Source: Burkholderiaceae bacterium 16
GTDB taxonomy: Bacteria > Pseudomonadota > Gammaproteobacteria > Burkholderiales > Burkholderiaceae
NCBI GenBank assembly: GCA_000955785.1
Contig: JYOD01000009.1
Location: forward strand, 116,724-180,723
Direction: 5' to 3'
DNA: 64,000 nt
Shown here piece after piece: positions 15,715 through 24,810 of this stretch; within the stretch, counting starts at the first letter, position 1, and every line of letters starts with the position of its first letter. The position numbers were made by a program, and so were the translations under genes. Below the pieces are notes generated by a model, which was not told the origin of the DNA, did no database searches, and saw nothing but the letters and a program-made list of their open reading frames with translations.

Positions 15715-17130
15715 ATGAACCGAATCCTGTTTTTCAAATCCGCCATCACCGCGCTGCTGATCCTGCTGATCCTGATCCCGCTGCATCTCGTCGGCAACGC
15801 GGTACACGATCGCAAGCATTACCGCGAAGAGGCAGTACGCAGTGTCTGGCAAAGCTACGCCGGCCCGCAGACCCTGACCGGCCCGGTACTGGTGCTGCCG
15901 TACAAGGAAATCCTGCGCGTGGCGGACAACAGCGACCCCAAGCGGCCCAATGCCACCATGCTGCAGGCCGAGGTCGGGCAGGTACTGGTGTTCCCCACCA
16001 CGCTGCGGGTCAAGGGCGAGGTGATGCCGAGCGAGCGCTATCGCGGCATCCACAAGGTACTGGTGTATGAGATGCAGAGCCGCTGGCAGGGCACCATCGC
16101 GCTGCCCGACCCGGGGGAGCTGCCGCGCTCGGTCGGCCATGTGGGCTTCGAGGTGGGGCAGCCCTACGTCGCGATCGGCATCAGCGACACGCGCGGCCTG
16201 ATGGCGGCGCCCACGTTCGAACTCGACGGCAAGGCGCTGAAACTGGAGCAAGGCGTGCGGCTGAAGAGCCTGACGCAAGGCCTGCATGCGGAGATCAACC
16301 TGCCGTCGGCCAAATCCGCGAAACCCGGCCTGGACGGCAGGTCCGCGCAGGCGCAGCGCGTGGTGCCGTTCTCACTGACCTTGCCGCTGCTGGGCGCGCA
16401 ATCGCTTGCCTTTACGCCGGTGGCCGACCAGAACGACATCTCGATCGACTCCGCCTGGCCACATCCGAGTTTCGACGGCGATTTCCTGCCGCGCACCCGC
16501 AGCGTGAACGCGCAAGGCTTCCACAGCAACTGGAGCGTGACCTCCTACAACACCAAGGTCCGCAACCAGCTCGCCGGTCCGGGCGACGGCACGCTCGAAT
16601 CGGTTTCCGTGACGCTGATCGATCCGGTCAACATCTACCTGCAGGCCGAACGCGCGGTGAAGTACGGCGCCATGTTCGTGCTGCTGACCTTCGCCGGCTT
16701 CTTTATGTTCGAGCTGATCAAGCGCCTGCGCATCCATCCCATCCAGTACCTGCTGGTGGGCCTGGCGCTGGCGGTGTTCTTCCTGCTGCTGCTGAGCCTG
16801 TCCGAGCATATCGCCTTCGCGCTGGCCTACCTGGCGGCCAGTGCCGCGTGCATCGGGCTGCTGGGCTTCTACCTCTCGTTCGTACTGCAGAGCTGGCAGC
16901 GCGGGCTGGCCTTCGCCACGCTGCTGACCGTGCTGTACGGCGCGCTCTATGGCCTGCTGCTGTCGGAGGACAACGCGCTGATGCTGGGCTCGCTGCTGCT
17001 GTTCGTGATCCTCGCCGCCATCATGGTGATGACCCGGCGCATCGACTGGTACGCGGCGGGCGCTGCCTGGCAGCCGCAGCGCGACAAGCCCGCCGCGGCC
17101 GGGGCCGCCGAAACCGCCGTGCAAGCCTGA
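15715..17130 (+). CDS. creD: Cell envelope integrity protein CreD
   Basis: Inner-membrane protein of the Cre regulon, linked in other bacteria to envelope integrity and colicin or beta-lactam responses; biochemical function unknown. The 471-residue protein has one N-terminal helix (about 6-27), a periplasmic beta-rich domain of about 270 residues, and five C-terminal helices. The junction PVNIYLQAERAVKYGAMFV and the segment FFMFELIKRLRIHPIQY are family signatures. It follows creC by about 100 bp that hold possible cre tags, as in E. coli. Confidence 0.92.
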   Translation: MNRILFFKSAITALLILLILIPLHLVGNAVHDRKHYREEAVRSVWQSYAGPQTLTGPVLVLPYKEILRVADNSDPKRPNATMLQAEVGQVLVFPTTLRVKGEVMPSERYRGIHKVLVYEMQSRWQGTIALPDPGELPRSVGHVGFEVGQPYVAIGISDTRGLMAAPTFELDGKALKLEQGVRLKSLTQGLHAEINLPSAKSAKPGLDGRSAQAQRVVPFSLTLPLLGAQSLAFTPVADQNDISIDSAWPHPSFDGDFLPRTRSVNAQGFHSNWSVTSYNTKVRNQLAGPGDGTLESVSVTLIDPVNIYLQAERAVKYGAMFVLLTFAGFFMFELIKRLRIHPIQYLLVGLALAVFFLLLLSLSEHIAFALAYLAASAACIGLLGFYLSFVLQSWQRGLAFATLLTVLYGALYGLLLSEDNALMLGSLLLFVILAAIMVMTRRIDWYAAGAAWQPQRDKPAAAGAAETAVQA

Positions 17131-17145
17131 GCGGAGGAGAACGCC

Positions 17146-17703
17146 ATGCCCACCTACCTCCATTGCGCCCCGCCGCTCGCCCTGGCCGCCGCGCTGGGCC
17201 GGCGCAGGGTACCGGCAAGCCTGATGCTGGCCGGCGTCGCGGCCAGCGTGCTGCCCGACGTCGACATGCTCAACGTCTGGTATGCCGGGGTGCGCTACAG
17301 CAGCGTGCTGGGCCATCGGGGCCTGACGCACTCGATCGGTTTCGCGTTGGCGCTCGGCCTCGTGGCGGCGCTGGCGGCAAGGCGCTGCGGCTGGCGGCGC
17401 GGCATCGCCTTCCTGTTCGTGGCCTTGAGCACCGTGTCGCACCCCCTGCTGGACCTGCTGACCGACCGCGGCATCGGCACGGCGCTGTTCTATCCGTTGG
17501 CGGACCAGCGCGTGACGCTGCCGTGGCGGCCGCTGCCGCTGACCGGCGCCGGGCTGTTCGGCGCGACGCGCTTCTGGCTGGAATGCCTGTGGATCGGCTT
17601 GCCGCTGATGACGCTGGCGGCGTCCGGTGTTGCGCTGGGACAGTGGATCGAGCGTGACAAGCCGACCCGGCATCGTGCGCTCGCGCGCACCTATGCGGAT
17701 TGA
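17146..17703 (+). CDS. Membrane metal-dependent hydrolase family protein (DUF457/YdjM-like)
   Basis: A 185-residue inner-membrane protein with four or five helices. It has the conserved His/Asp motifs HRGLTHS and SHPLLDLLTDRG, plus LPDVDML, spaced as metal ligands in the DUF457 family. A strong GGAGGAG lies before the ATG, and the gene begins 15 nt after creD, so it is probably cotranscribed with creBCD. Function is unknown; E. coli YdjM belongs to the SOS regulon, but no LexA box is seen here. Confidence 0.82.
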   Translation: MPTYLHCAPPLALAAALGRRRVPASLMLAGVAASVLPDVDMLNVWYAGVRYSSVLGHRGLTHSIGFALALGLVAALAARRCGWRRGIAFLFVALSTVSHPLLDLLTDRGIGTALFYPLADQRVTLPWRPLPLTGAGLFGATRFWLECLWIGLPLMTLAASGVALGQWIERDKPTRHRALARTYAD

Positions 17704-17710
17704 GGCCAAC

Positions 17711-18616
17711 ATGATCACCGCTACGAAACGCATGCCCGATCCGTTCCGGCTGCACAGCGGCCGGAACGCCGCATCCAACCGGCTCGACCGCCTGCTCACC
17801 GCGCCCCGCCCCGGCCTGGCGCTGGCCGGCGCGCGCCGCGGACTTTGCGAGTTTCTCGCCTTCGGCGTCAAGGAGGCGCGCTCGTGCCTGTTCGCGGGAC
17901 TGTTCTTCCTGGCGGTCTTCGCCGTGCCGCGCGGCGGCTGGATGGGCATCCCGCGCTACGACCTGCTGCTGGCGGCAGCAGTCGTGATCCAGGCAGCGAT
18001 GGTGTGGGCACGGCTGGAGACGATGGACGAACTCAGGGCCATCAGCCTGTTCCATGTGGTGGGTTTTGCGCTGGAGGTTTTCAAGACATCGGGCGGCATC
18101 CAGTCGTGGAGCTATCCTGACTTTGCCTACACCAAGGTGCTGGGCGTGCCGCTGTTTTCAGGCTTCATGTACGCGGCGGTGGGCAGCTACATCATCCAGG
18201 CCTGGCGCATCCTGGACGTGCGCGTGCGGCACCATCCGCCGCACTGGATGGCCGGCCTGATGGCGGCGCTGGTGTACGCGAACTTCTTCACGCACCACTA
18301 TATCGGCGACTACCGCTGGTACCTGGCCTGCGGCATTGCCGGGCTGTATGCGCGCAGCACGGTGCGCTTCCGCCCGCTGGACCGGGAGCGCGAGATGCCG
18401 CTGCTGCTGGCGTTCGTACTGATCGGCCTGTTCGTCTGGATCGCGGAAAACATCAGCACGTTCTTCGCGGTGTGGCGCTACCCCAACCAGCTGGGCGCGT
18501 GGTCGGCGGTGCATGTGGGCAAATGGAGTTCGTGGTCGCTGCTGATCGTGATGACGTTTACCATCGTGGCCAACCTGAAGCACATCAAGGCCAGCATTCA
18601 CGTTCCGGCGGCCTGA
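17711..18616 (+). CDS. DUF817 family integral membrane protein
   Basis: A 301-residue protein with about eight membrane helices and a basic N-terminal tail of 40 residues. The motifs SWSYPDFAYTKVLGVPLFSGFMYAAVGSYI (in two helices), NFFTHHYIGDYRWYL and WAENIST-type YPNQLGAW mark DUF817. Function is unknown in the literature I know. It starts 7 nt after the DUF457 gene and may be the last gene of the cre transcript. No ribosome site better than GAGG is seen. Confidence 0.85.
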   Translation: MITATKRMPDPFRLHSGRNAASNRLDRLLTAPRPGLALAGARRGLCEFLAFGVKEARSCLFAGLFFLAVFAVPRGGWMGIPRYDLLLAAAVVIQAAMVWARLETMDELRAISLFHVVGFALEVFKTSGGIQSWSYPDFAYTKVLGVPLFSGFMYAAVGSYIIQAWRILDVRVRHHPPHWMAGLMAALVYANFFTHHYIGDYRWYLACGIAGLYARSTVRFRPLDREREMPLLLAFVLIGLFVWIAENISTFFAVWRYPNQLGAWSAVHVGKWSSWSLLIVMTFTIVANLKHIKASIHVPAA

Positions 18617-18653
18617 AGGAGAGGCGGCCCCGGGGCGGGGCCGCCCGCGGCGC

Positions 18654-19313
18654 CTATCCCAGCAGCACGCGCAGTTGCGCGTCCGCATTCTCGCTCGGGA
18701 GCTTGCGGAAGCCGCTCTTGGCGTAGCGATGCCAGTGGCCCTGCACGGTCGCCATGATCAGCGCCGCGCGCACCGGCACGTCGGCGTCGGGCGGAAACGC
18801 GCCCTGGGTGATGGCAACCTTGAGGCACTGCCGCAGCGAGGCCTCGATGCGGTCCACCACCTGGTTGATGCGCTCCTGCAGGCGATCGTGCTCGCCCACC
18901 AGCGCTTCGCCGGTCAGCACCCGGGTCATGCCGGGATTCTTCTCGGCGAAGGACAGCAGCATGCGCACCACGGCATGCGCCTGGCGCAGCCCATGTTCTT
19001 CCTGGGTGGTGATCTGGTTGATCAGGCCGAAGACGGTCTGCTCGATGAAGCCGATCAGGCCCTCGAACATCTGCGCCTTGCTGGCGAAATGGCGGTATAG
19101 CGCCGCCTCGGAAACACTGAGCTTGGCGGCCAGCGCCGCGGTGGTGACTTTTTCCCCGCGAGGCACTTCCAGCATTCCGGCCAGCGTCTGCAGGATCTGC
19201 ACCCGCCGCTCGCCCGGACGCGGGCGTTTGCGTGCCGGCGCCCCGTCCGCGCCTGCGCCCTGGCCGGCCGCGGCCGGAGCCGCACCCGATGGGCGCCCGT
19301 TACTGTGCATCAT
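18654..19313 (-). CDS. slmA: SlmA-type nucleoid occlusion factor (TetR family)
   Basis: DNA-binding antagonist of FtsZ ring assembly over the nucleoid in gammaproteobacteria; the betaproteobacterial member is named by similarity. The 219-residue protein has a disordered Ala/Pro/Gly-rich tail of about 30 residues and a TetR helix-turn-helix (VTTAALAAKLSVSEAALYRHFASKAQMFE). The helical C-terminal domain contains FAEKNPGMTRVLTGEALVGEHDRL, characteristic of SlmA. ATG 19313 overlaps the stop of the upstream HAD gene by 4 nt, so the two are translationally coupled. A generic TetR regulator is the alternative. Confidence 0.85.
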   Translation of the reverse strand: MMHSNGRPSGAAPAAAGQGAGADGAPARKRPRPGERRVQILQTLAGMLEVPRGEKVTTAALAAKLSVSEAALYRHFASKAQMFEGLIGFIEQTVFGLINQITTQEEHGLRQAHAVVRMLLSFAEKNPGMTRVLTGEALVGEHDRLQERINQVVDRIEASLRQCLKVAITQGAFPPDADVPVRAALIMATVQGHWHRYAKSGFRKLPSENADAQLRVLLG

Positions 19314-20290
19314 GACCCTATTCTCCGAATTCGTCGTTGGAGTTGATGCATGGATTGTACTTTTACGTTCACATAACCGGGGCGATTTACGACGCGCGCC
19401 CGCACGCGCGGCGCCGATGCCGGCAGCGCTTGCGGCGCCGTCTTGCCTTGCGGCCGCGACGGCGGGTCCTGCGTCTCGGCCGCCACCAGCGTCACCGAAT
19501 GCTCTTGCGCGGCGTGCCCGGCATGCTGCCGGTCCTCGGCGTCCAGCGTGCTGCGCAGCACGGCGTCGCCGCTGACGCCGGCCGCCGCCGCGCTGGCCGG
19601 CATCGGCACATCGTGCGGGCGCGACGGCGCCAGCGTGCGCAGGTAGCCCGTCACCCAGGCAGTGCGAATGCCCGTGCCGGCATAACGCTTGAGGTGGGAC
19701 AGCGTGTCCTCGACCAGGACTGCCCGGTGCGGCGCCACGCCTTGCTGGGCCAGCAGCCGGCGCAACATGCGGCGGTCCGGCTTGGGCCGCAGGTGTCCAT
19801 GCACCCACATATCCTCAATCGCGACCACGCGCTCGAAACAATGCTGGATACCGGCTACCTGCATGACGGCGCGCGCATATTGCGCCGGTGCGTTGGTCAC
19901 CAGGATCTTGCGCCCCGGCAAGCGGCGCAGGTGGCCGGCCAGGCCCCGCTGCACGCGCACCATTTCCGCCAGTTCGGGGAAATCATGCGCGGCGCGCAGG
20001 AAGTCGGCCGGATCCACGCCGTGGTGGCGGATCATGCCGAGCAGGGTCGCGCCATAGCGCTGCCAGTACTTCACCCGTACCTCGCTGGCGGTGACCTCGT
20101 CGCTACCCAGCACGCGCGCGACATACGCCGTCATCAACTGGTTGATGGCGGGAAAGATCGCGTGCGACGCGTCGTGCAGCGTGTTGTCGAGGTCGAACAG
20201 CCAGACCGTGCGGCCGGAATTGTCGCCCGCGGGGCGGCGTCGGCGCGCACCGCGCAGGCTGCGGCGCAAGGGCGGGGAAGTAGATGGCAC
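19310..20290 (-). CDS. HAD-family pyrimidine 5'-nucleotidase-like hydrolase with long C-terminal tail
   Basis: Cytoplasmic HAD phosphatase of the Sdt1/pyrimidine-5'-nucleotidase group. Motif I is VWLFDLDNTLHDAS near residue 29, motif II KILVTNAP, and motif III/IV RAVLVEDTLSHLKRYAG. The core ends at about residue 215. The remaining 110 residues are Ala/Pro/Arg-rich, look disordered, and run to the overlap with slmA. That tail is much longer than in typical relatives. It lies downstream of argB, separated by a strong GC hairpin. Confidence 0.8.
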   Translation of the reverse strand: MPSTSPPLRRSLRGARRRRPAGDNSGRTVWLFDLDNTLHDASHAIFPAINQLMTAYVARVLGSDEVTASEVRVKYWQRYGATLLGMIRHHGVDPADFLRAAHDFPELAEMVRVQRGLAGHLRRLPGRKILVTNAPAQYARAVMQVAGIQHCFERVVAIEDMWVHGHLRPKPDRRMLRRLLAQQGVAPHRAVLVEDTLSHLKRYAGTGIRTAWVTGYLRTLAPSRPHDVPMPASAAAAGVSGDAVLRSTLDAEDRQHAGHAAQEHSVTLVAAETQDPPSRPQGKTAPQALPASAPRVRARVVNRPGYVNVKVQSMHQLQRRIRRIGS

Positions 20291-20314
20291 GCGGGAAGGA
20301 AAGAGGGGGTGAGG

Positions 20315-20339
20315 CGGCAGCGCGCGGCGCGCGCTGCCG
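20315..20339 (-). terminator. GC-rich hairpin between argB and HAD gene
   Basis: An 11-bp perfect stem (CGGCAGCGCGC and its complement) with a 3-nt loop, 11 nt after the argB stop. The downstream minus strand is CTCACCCCCTCTTTCC, not a clean T-run, so termination may be partial. Confidence 0.5.
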
Positions 20340-20350
20340 GGAGATGCGTT

Positions 20351-21289
<939 letters not shown>

Positions 21290-21530
21290 TCAACAGGTAT
21301 CATGGCAATTCTGACCGGCGGTGGGCAACGGGTTCCAGGCATTCCAGACCCCGCATTGGCCACATCCGGCCGCGGCAGGCGCCGATTTTACAAGAAACCG
21401 CGCCGCACGCGTGCAGACGCTCGTGCGGCGGTGGCTCAAAACCGGTGCATGCGTACTGCGGCGCACCATGGCGTCCTATCCACGCAACAGTCGGCTGACA
21501 GTTTCCCACCACCGGACAGCGGCAAGAAAA

Positions 21531-22106
21531 ATGAGCCTGCACCCCGACGATCTTAACGCCCTGCGTCCCCATCTGCTGCGCTTCGCGCGGCTGCAACTGC
21601 GTGACCAGGCGCTGGCCGAGGATACCGTCTCCGATACCCTGGTGGCCGCGCTGGAGCACCCGGAGCGCTTCAGCGGCCAGTCCGCGCTGAAGACCTACCT
21701 GATCGGCATCCTCAAGCACAAGATCATCGATACGCTGCGCAGCGGCCGGCGCGAAGTGCGCCTGGCGCTCGGCGGCGACGAGGACGGCGAAGCCCAGTCG
21801 GATATCGACGCGTTCGACGCCCTGTTCGCCAAGAACGGCCATTACCATACGCCGCCTTCCGACTGGGGCAACCCCGACCGGACGCTGGAGCGGCGCGAGT
21901 TCTTCGAGATCCTGCAGCTTTGCGTGGACAAGCTGCCAGCCAAGATCGGCCGTATTTTCATGATGCGGGAATGGCTGGAACTGGAAACCGAAGAAATCTG
22001 TCAGGAACTGGAGATCACGACGACCAATGCATGGGTCATGCTGTACCGCGCCCGCATGCGCCTGCGCGAGTGCCTGGAACTGAACTGGTTCGGGCAAAAG
22101 GCATGA
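21531..22106 (+). CDS. ECF-family RNA polymerase sigma factor
   Basis: A 191-residue sigma-70-family ECF factor with region 2 (residues about 8-75: RFARLQLRDQALAEDTVSDTLVAALEHP...LIGILKHKIIDTLR) and region 4 (about 120-185: LPAKIGRIFMMREWLELETEEICQELEITTTNAWVMLYRARMRLRECL in two parts). A linker of about 45 acidic residues separates them, longer than usual. The ATG has no clear Shine-Dalgarno. It is followed 24 nt later by a small zinc-finger protein that is probably its anti-sigma factor. No target promoter is recognised. Confidence 0.9.
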   Translation: MSLHPDDLNALRPHLLRFARLQLRDQALAEDTVSDTLVAALEHPERFSGQSALKTYLIGILKHKIIDTLRSGRREVRLALGGDEDGEAQSDIDAFDALFAKNGHYHTPPSDWGNPDRTLERREFFEILQLCVDKLPAKIGRIFMMREWLELETEEICQELEITTTNAWVMLYRARMRLRECLELNWFGQKA

Positions 22107-22130
22107 CCGCCTGTCCGACCAAAGGAAGCC

Positions 22131-22358
22131 ATGTCTGATACGCCACCACGAGACTCCCTGCTGCCGAACTGCCGCGAGATCCACCGCCTGACCATGGAAG
22201 GCATGGACCGCCCGCTCAGTTGGATCGAACGCGTGCGCATGCGCGGCCACTTGGCCATTTGCGACGCCTGCACCAATTTTTCGGCCCAGATGCGGCTGAT
22301 GCGCGCCGCCATGAGCCGGCTGGGCCTGGACGACGAGCCGCCCAAGGACAAACCGTGA
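22131..22358 (+). CDS. Small zinc-finger (ZAS-like) anti-sigma factor, soluble
   Basis: A 75-residue protein with the zf-HC2/ZAS pattern: CREIHRL near residue 15, then RGHLAICDACTNF (H-x3-C-x2-C) near residue 43. Such domains hold ECF sigma factors, often in response to oxidation of the zinc site. Unlike many anti-sigma factors it has no membrane helix. AAAGGAAG precedes the ATG. It is directly downstream of the ECF gene and overlaps the next gene by 4 nt, so all three are cotranscribed. Confidence 0.85.
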   Translation: MSDTPPRDSLLPNCREIHRLTMEGMDRPLSWIERVRMRGHLAICDACTNFSAQMRLMRAAMSRLGLDDEPPKDKP

Positions 22359-22573
22359 GCGATCCGGCCACGGTGCTGACGGGGCAACTGCGCCCGGTCG
22401 AGCATTGCAGCGCTTGCGGCGCCGGCTTCGTCTGCGGCTACGCCGCCGGCCTGCCGGAATGCTGGTGCGCCAGCCAGCCGCTCTTGCCCGCCCGGTGCAT
22501 CGTGCCGGGCCAGCACTGCCTGTGCCCGGCGTGCCTGGGCCGCCGCCGCGAGGATGCCGGCGGCCCGGCCTGA
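22355..22573 (+). CDS. Cysteine-rich CWC-family protein
   Basis: A 72-residue protein with nine cysteines, including HCSACGAGFVCG, ECWCA and HCLCPACL; it fits the cysteine-rich CWC family and should bind zinc or a metal cluster. It starts with GTG 22355, which overlaps the stop of the anti-sigma gene (GTGA), so translation is coupled. Its own stop is immediately followed by the stop of the opposing gene (22574). Function is unknown; the context suggests a role near the ECF/anti-sigma switch or simple hitchhiking. Confidence 0.8.
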   Translation: MSDPATVLTGQLRPVEHCSACGAGFVCGYAAGLPECWCASQPLLPARCIVPGQHCLCPACLGRRREDAGGPA

Positions 22574-23086
22574 TTAGCTGGCTGCTGGCGCCGGGCTGGC
22601 CGCGCCGGTCCCGGCGAACTGCATCACCACCACGCCCAGCACCACCAGCAAGGCGCCGGCCAGGCGCCCCGGCGTCACCGCGCGAACCGCGAAGCCGGCC
22701 AGACCGAACTGGTCGAGCAGCAAGGCCCCCGCCATTTGCCCCGCCACCACCGCCGCGATAAAGCCGCCGGCGCCCAGGCGCGGGGCCAGCACCAGCGCCG
22801 CCGAGATATAGAACACGCCCGCCACGCCGCCTGCCCACATCCAGGCTGGCCCGCGCGCCGCAAGCGCCAGCGCCGGCATGGGCGCCTTGAGCAGCAACAG
22901 CAGCGGCAACACCACCATCAGGCTGACCAGCAGCGAGGCCACGGCCGCCCACAGCGGGTGGCCCAGGCTACGCCCGAGCATGGCATTGGCGCCCGCCTGG
23001 AAGGGGATCACCACCCCGGATGAGATAGCCCCCAGTACGGGAATGAGGCCGGTCAGTGCCGGCGAAAAGTTACTGATTCCTGGCAT
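22574..23086 (-). CDS. DMT-family small transporter (YdcZ/DUF606)
   Basis: A 170-residue inner-membrane protein with five hydrophobic helices, half the size of an EamA protein. The start resembles the YdcZ family: PVLGAISSGVVIPFQAGANAMLGRSLGHPLWAA, followed by VVAGQMAGALLLDQFG in a later helix. Five-helix members work as dimers. It is divergent from the LysR gene at 23182, which may regulate it. The substrate is unknown. The stop codon abuts that of the converging CWC gene with no spacer. Confidence 0.85.
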   Translation of the reverse strand: MPGISNFSPALTGLIPVLGAISSGVVIPFQAGANAMLGRSLGHPLWAAVASLLVSLMVVLPLLLLLKAPMPALALAARGPAWMWAGGVAGVFYISAALVLAPRLGAGGFIAAVVAGQMAGALLLDQFGLAGFAVRAVTPGRLAGALLVVLGVVVMQFAGTGAASPAPAAS

Positions 23087-23181
23087 CGGGGCATCTCCAT
23101 GCGGACAAATTTGATGCCCCCAGTGTGAAATATTGCGCCGCGAATTTCCAATTCTCGTTTCATAGCGTTAATATGCGCCGC

Positions 23182-24117
23182 ATGAATGATCTACGCGGTA
23201 TCGACCTGAACCTGCTGGTGGTGCTGGAAGCACTGCTGGCCGAACGACATATTTCGCGCGCGGCGCTGCGGCTGCACCTGAGCCAGCCCGCCGTCAGCCA
23301 TGCGCTAGGCCGCCTGCGCCAGTTGCTGGACGACCCGCTGCTGGTGCGCGGCCAGGGTGGCCTGGTGCCCAGCGCGCGCGCCCACGAACTGGCGGGGCCG
23401 CTGGCCGAGGCGCTGGCGCAGGTGCGCATCCTGCTGGGGCCGTCCGGCTTCCAGCCCGCCACGGCGCGCCGCAGCTTCCGCCTGGCCATGTCCGACTACG
23501 GCGCCATGGCGCTGCTGCCCGGCCTGCTGCGCGCGGTACGCAAGATCGCGCCGGGGATCGACCTGGTGGTCAGCCAGGCCAGCCGCGAGGCCATGACGGC
23601 CAAGGTGGCCGACGCAGAGATCGACCTGGCGCTGGGCGTGTTCACGCAGACGCCGGAAGGCGTGCGCAGTACCGAACTGTTCGAAGAAGACTATGCCTGC
23701 ATGGTGGACGCGGCCACGGTGCGCGGCCTGGGCAAGCTGGATCAGGTCGCCTACCTGGCCCGCTCGCATGTGCTGGTGGCAGCCCACAGCGAGCGCGTGG
23801 ATGCCATCGACGCCGCCGTGGCCAAGGTCGGTGGGCGGCGCAAGATTGCCTGCGTGTTGCCCCACTGGAGCGTGGCACCGGCGTTGATTGCCGGCACCAA
23901 CCTGGTCCTGACCACGGCGCGCCGCAGCCTGGCCGCGTTCGAGGAGGACCCGCGCTTCGCGGTGTTCGATCCACCTTTCCCGCTGCCGGGCTTTGTCTTC
24001 AGCCTGATCTGGCACGACCGCACCGACGCCGATCCCGGTCATAGCTGGTTGCGCGAGCGCGTCATGGCGGTGGCCGCGGGCGACGAACCCGACGACGCGA
24101 TCAGCCTGCGCAGCTAG
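23182..24117 (+). CDS. LysR-type transcriptional regulator
   Basis: A 311-residue LTTR of the NodD/NahR-like subgroup, shown by the start MNDLRGIDLNLLVVLEALL and the helix-turn-helix RHISRAALRLHLSQPAVSHALGRLR in two parts. The effector domain follows from about residue 90. In-frame starts also exist at 23173 (ATG) and 23125 (GTG), but the family normally begins at MNDL; none has a clear ribosome site. The likely target is the divergent YdcZ-type transporter, by position only. Confidence 0.88.
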   Translation: MNDLRGIDLNLLVVLEALLAERHISRAALRLHLSQPAVSHALGRLRQLLDDPLLVRGQGGLVPSARAHELAGPLAEALAQVRILLGPSGFQPATARRSFRLAMSDYGAMALLPGLLRAVRKIAPGIDLVVSQASREAMTAKVADAEIDLALGVFTQTPEGVRSTELFEEDYACMVDAATVRGLGKLDQVAYLARSHVLVAAHSERVDAIDAAVAKVGGRRKIACVLPHWSVAPALIAGTNLVLTTARRSLAAFEEDPRFAVFDPPFPLPGFVFSLIWHDRTDADPGHSWLRERVMAVAAGDEPDDAISLRS

Positions 24118-24151
24118 GCAGCAGCCGGGCAGCCAGGCTGCCCGTGGCGCT

Positions 24152-24631
24152 TCAGTGCTTGTGGTCGCCGTGCGAGCCGGCGGCCGGCGCCGCGGCAGCA
24201 AGGTCGCGCACTTCGGCGTCGACCTTCTGCTCGATCACCTTGCCGCCTTGTTCGATCTTGAGCGTAAGCGGCACGGTATCGCCCTTCTTCAGCGGCGCCT
24301 TGAGGCCCATCAGCATCACGTGATAGCCGCCCGGCTTGAGTTCGACATCCTGCATGCGCGGCAGGTCGAGCGCGCCGATGGCGCGCATGCGCATCACGTT
24401 GCCATCCATCTTCATCTCATGGACCTCGGCCGTGGCGGCCGCCGGCGTGCTCACGCCGACCAGCTTGGCGGGCTCGTGGGCATGCAGGGTCATGAAGACG
24501 CCGGTGGCGGTCTGCGCCGGCACGGTGCCGCGCGCCCAGGCGTTGCTGACGTCGACCTGGGCGAAAGCGGCGTTCGAGCACAGCGCGGCGAGCAGGGCGG
24601 CGGGCACCGCGGCGAGGAATCTGGCTTGCAT
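24152..24631 (-). CDS. PCu(A)C-type periplasmic copper chaperone
   Basis: Delivers Cu(I) in the periplasm, in many bacteria to the CuA site of cytochrome oxidase. The 159-residue protein has a signal peptide (LLAALCSNAAFA, cleaved near residue 24) and the copper motif: HEMKMDGNVMRM, then HVMLMGL about 22 residues later (H-x-M ... M ... H-x-M pattern). The C-terminus is His-rich (GSHGDHKH). GGAGAT lies 8 nt before ATG 24631; an in-frame ATG 15 nt upstream lacks a ribosome site. It converges with the LysR gene and no Sco gene is adjacent. Confidence 0.9.
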   Translation of the reverse strand: MQARFLAAVPAALLAALCSNAAFAQVDVSNAWARGTVPAQTATGVFMTLHAHEPAKLVGVSTPAAATAEVHEMKMDGNVMRMRAIGALDLPRMQDVELKPGGYHVMLMGLKAPLKKGDTVPLTLKIEQGGKVIEQKVDAEVRDLAAAAPAAGSHGDHKH

Positions 24632-24810
24632 CGGGATCATCTCCACTGAACTTCACAAAGGAATCATTAGACCATGTCGTCCATGGCGGTGCGAGCCAGG
24701 CGGCACGCCCCGCAGCTAACCGGCCAGTCTGGCAGCGCGTGCGCCGCCGACCAATGCGGCACGGTGTCGCACAGGGCGGGCCCGGCCCCCGTCGTTGTTA
24801 AACTCGCGGC

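Noticed and set aside
16372..17949. A 525-codon minus-strand frame
   Set aside because: Antisense to creD and the DUF457 gene; composition typical of a shadow frame.
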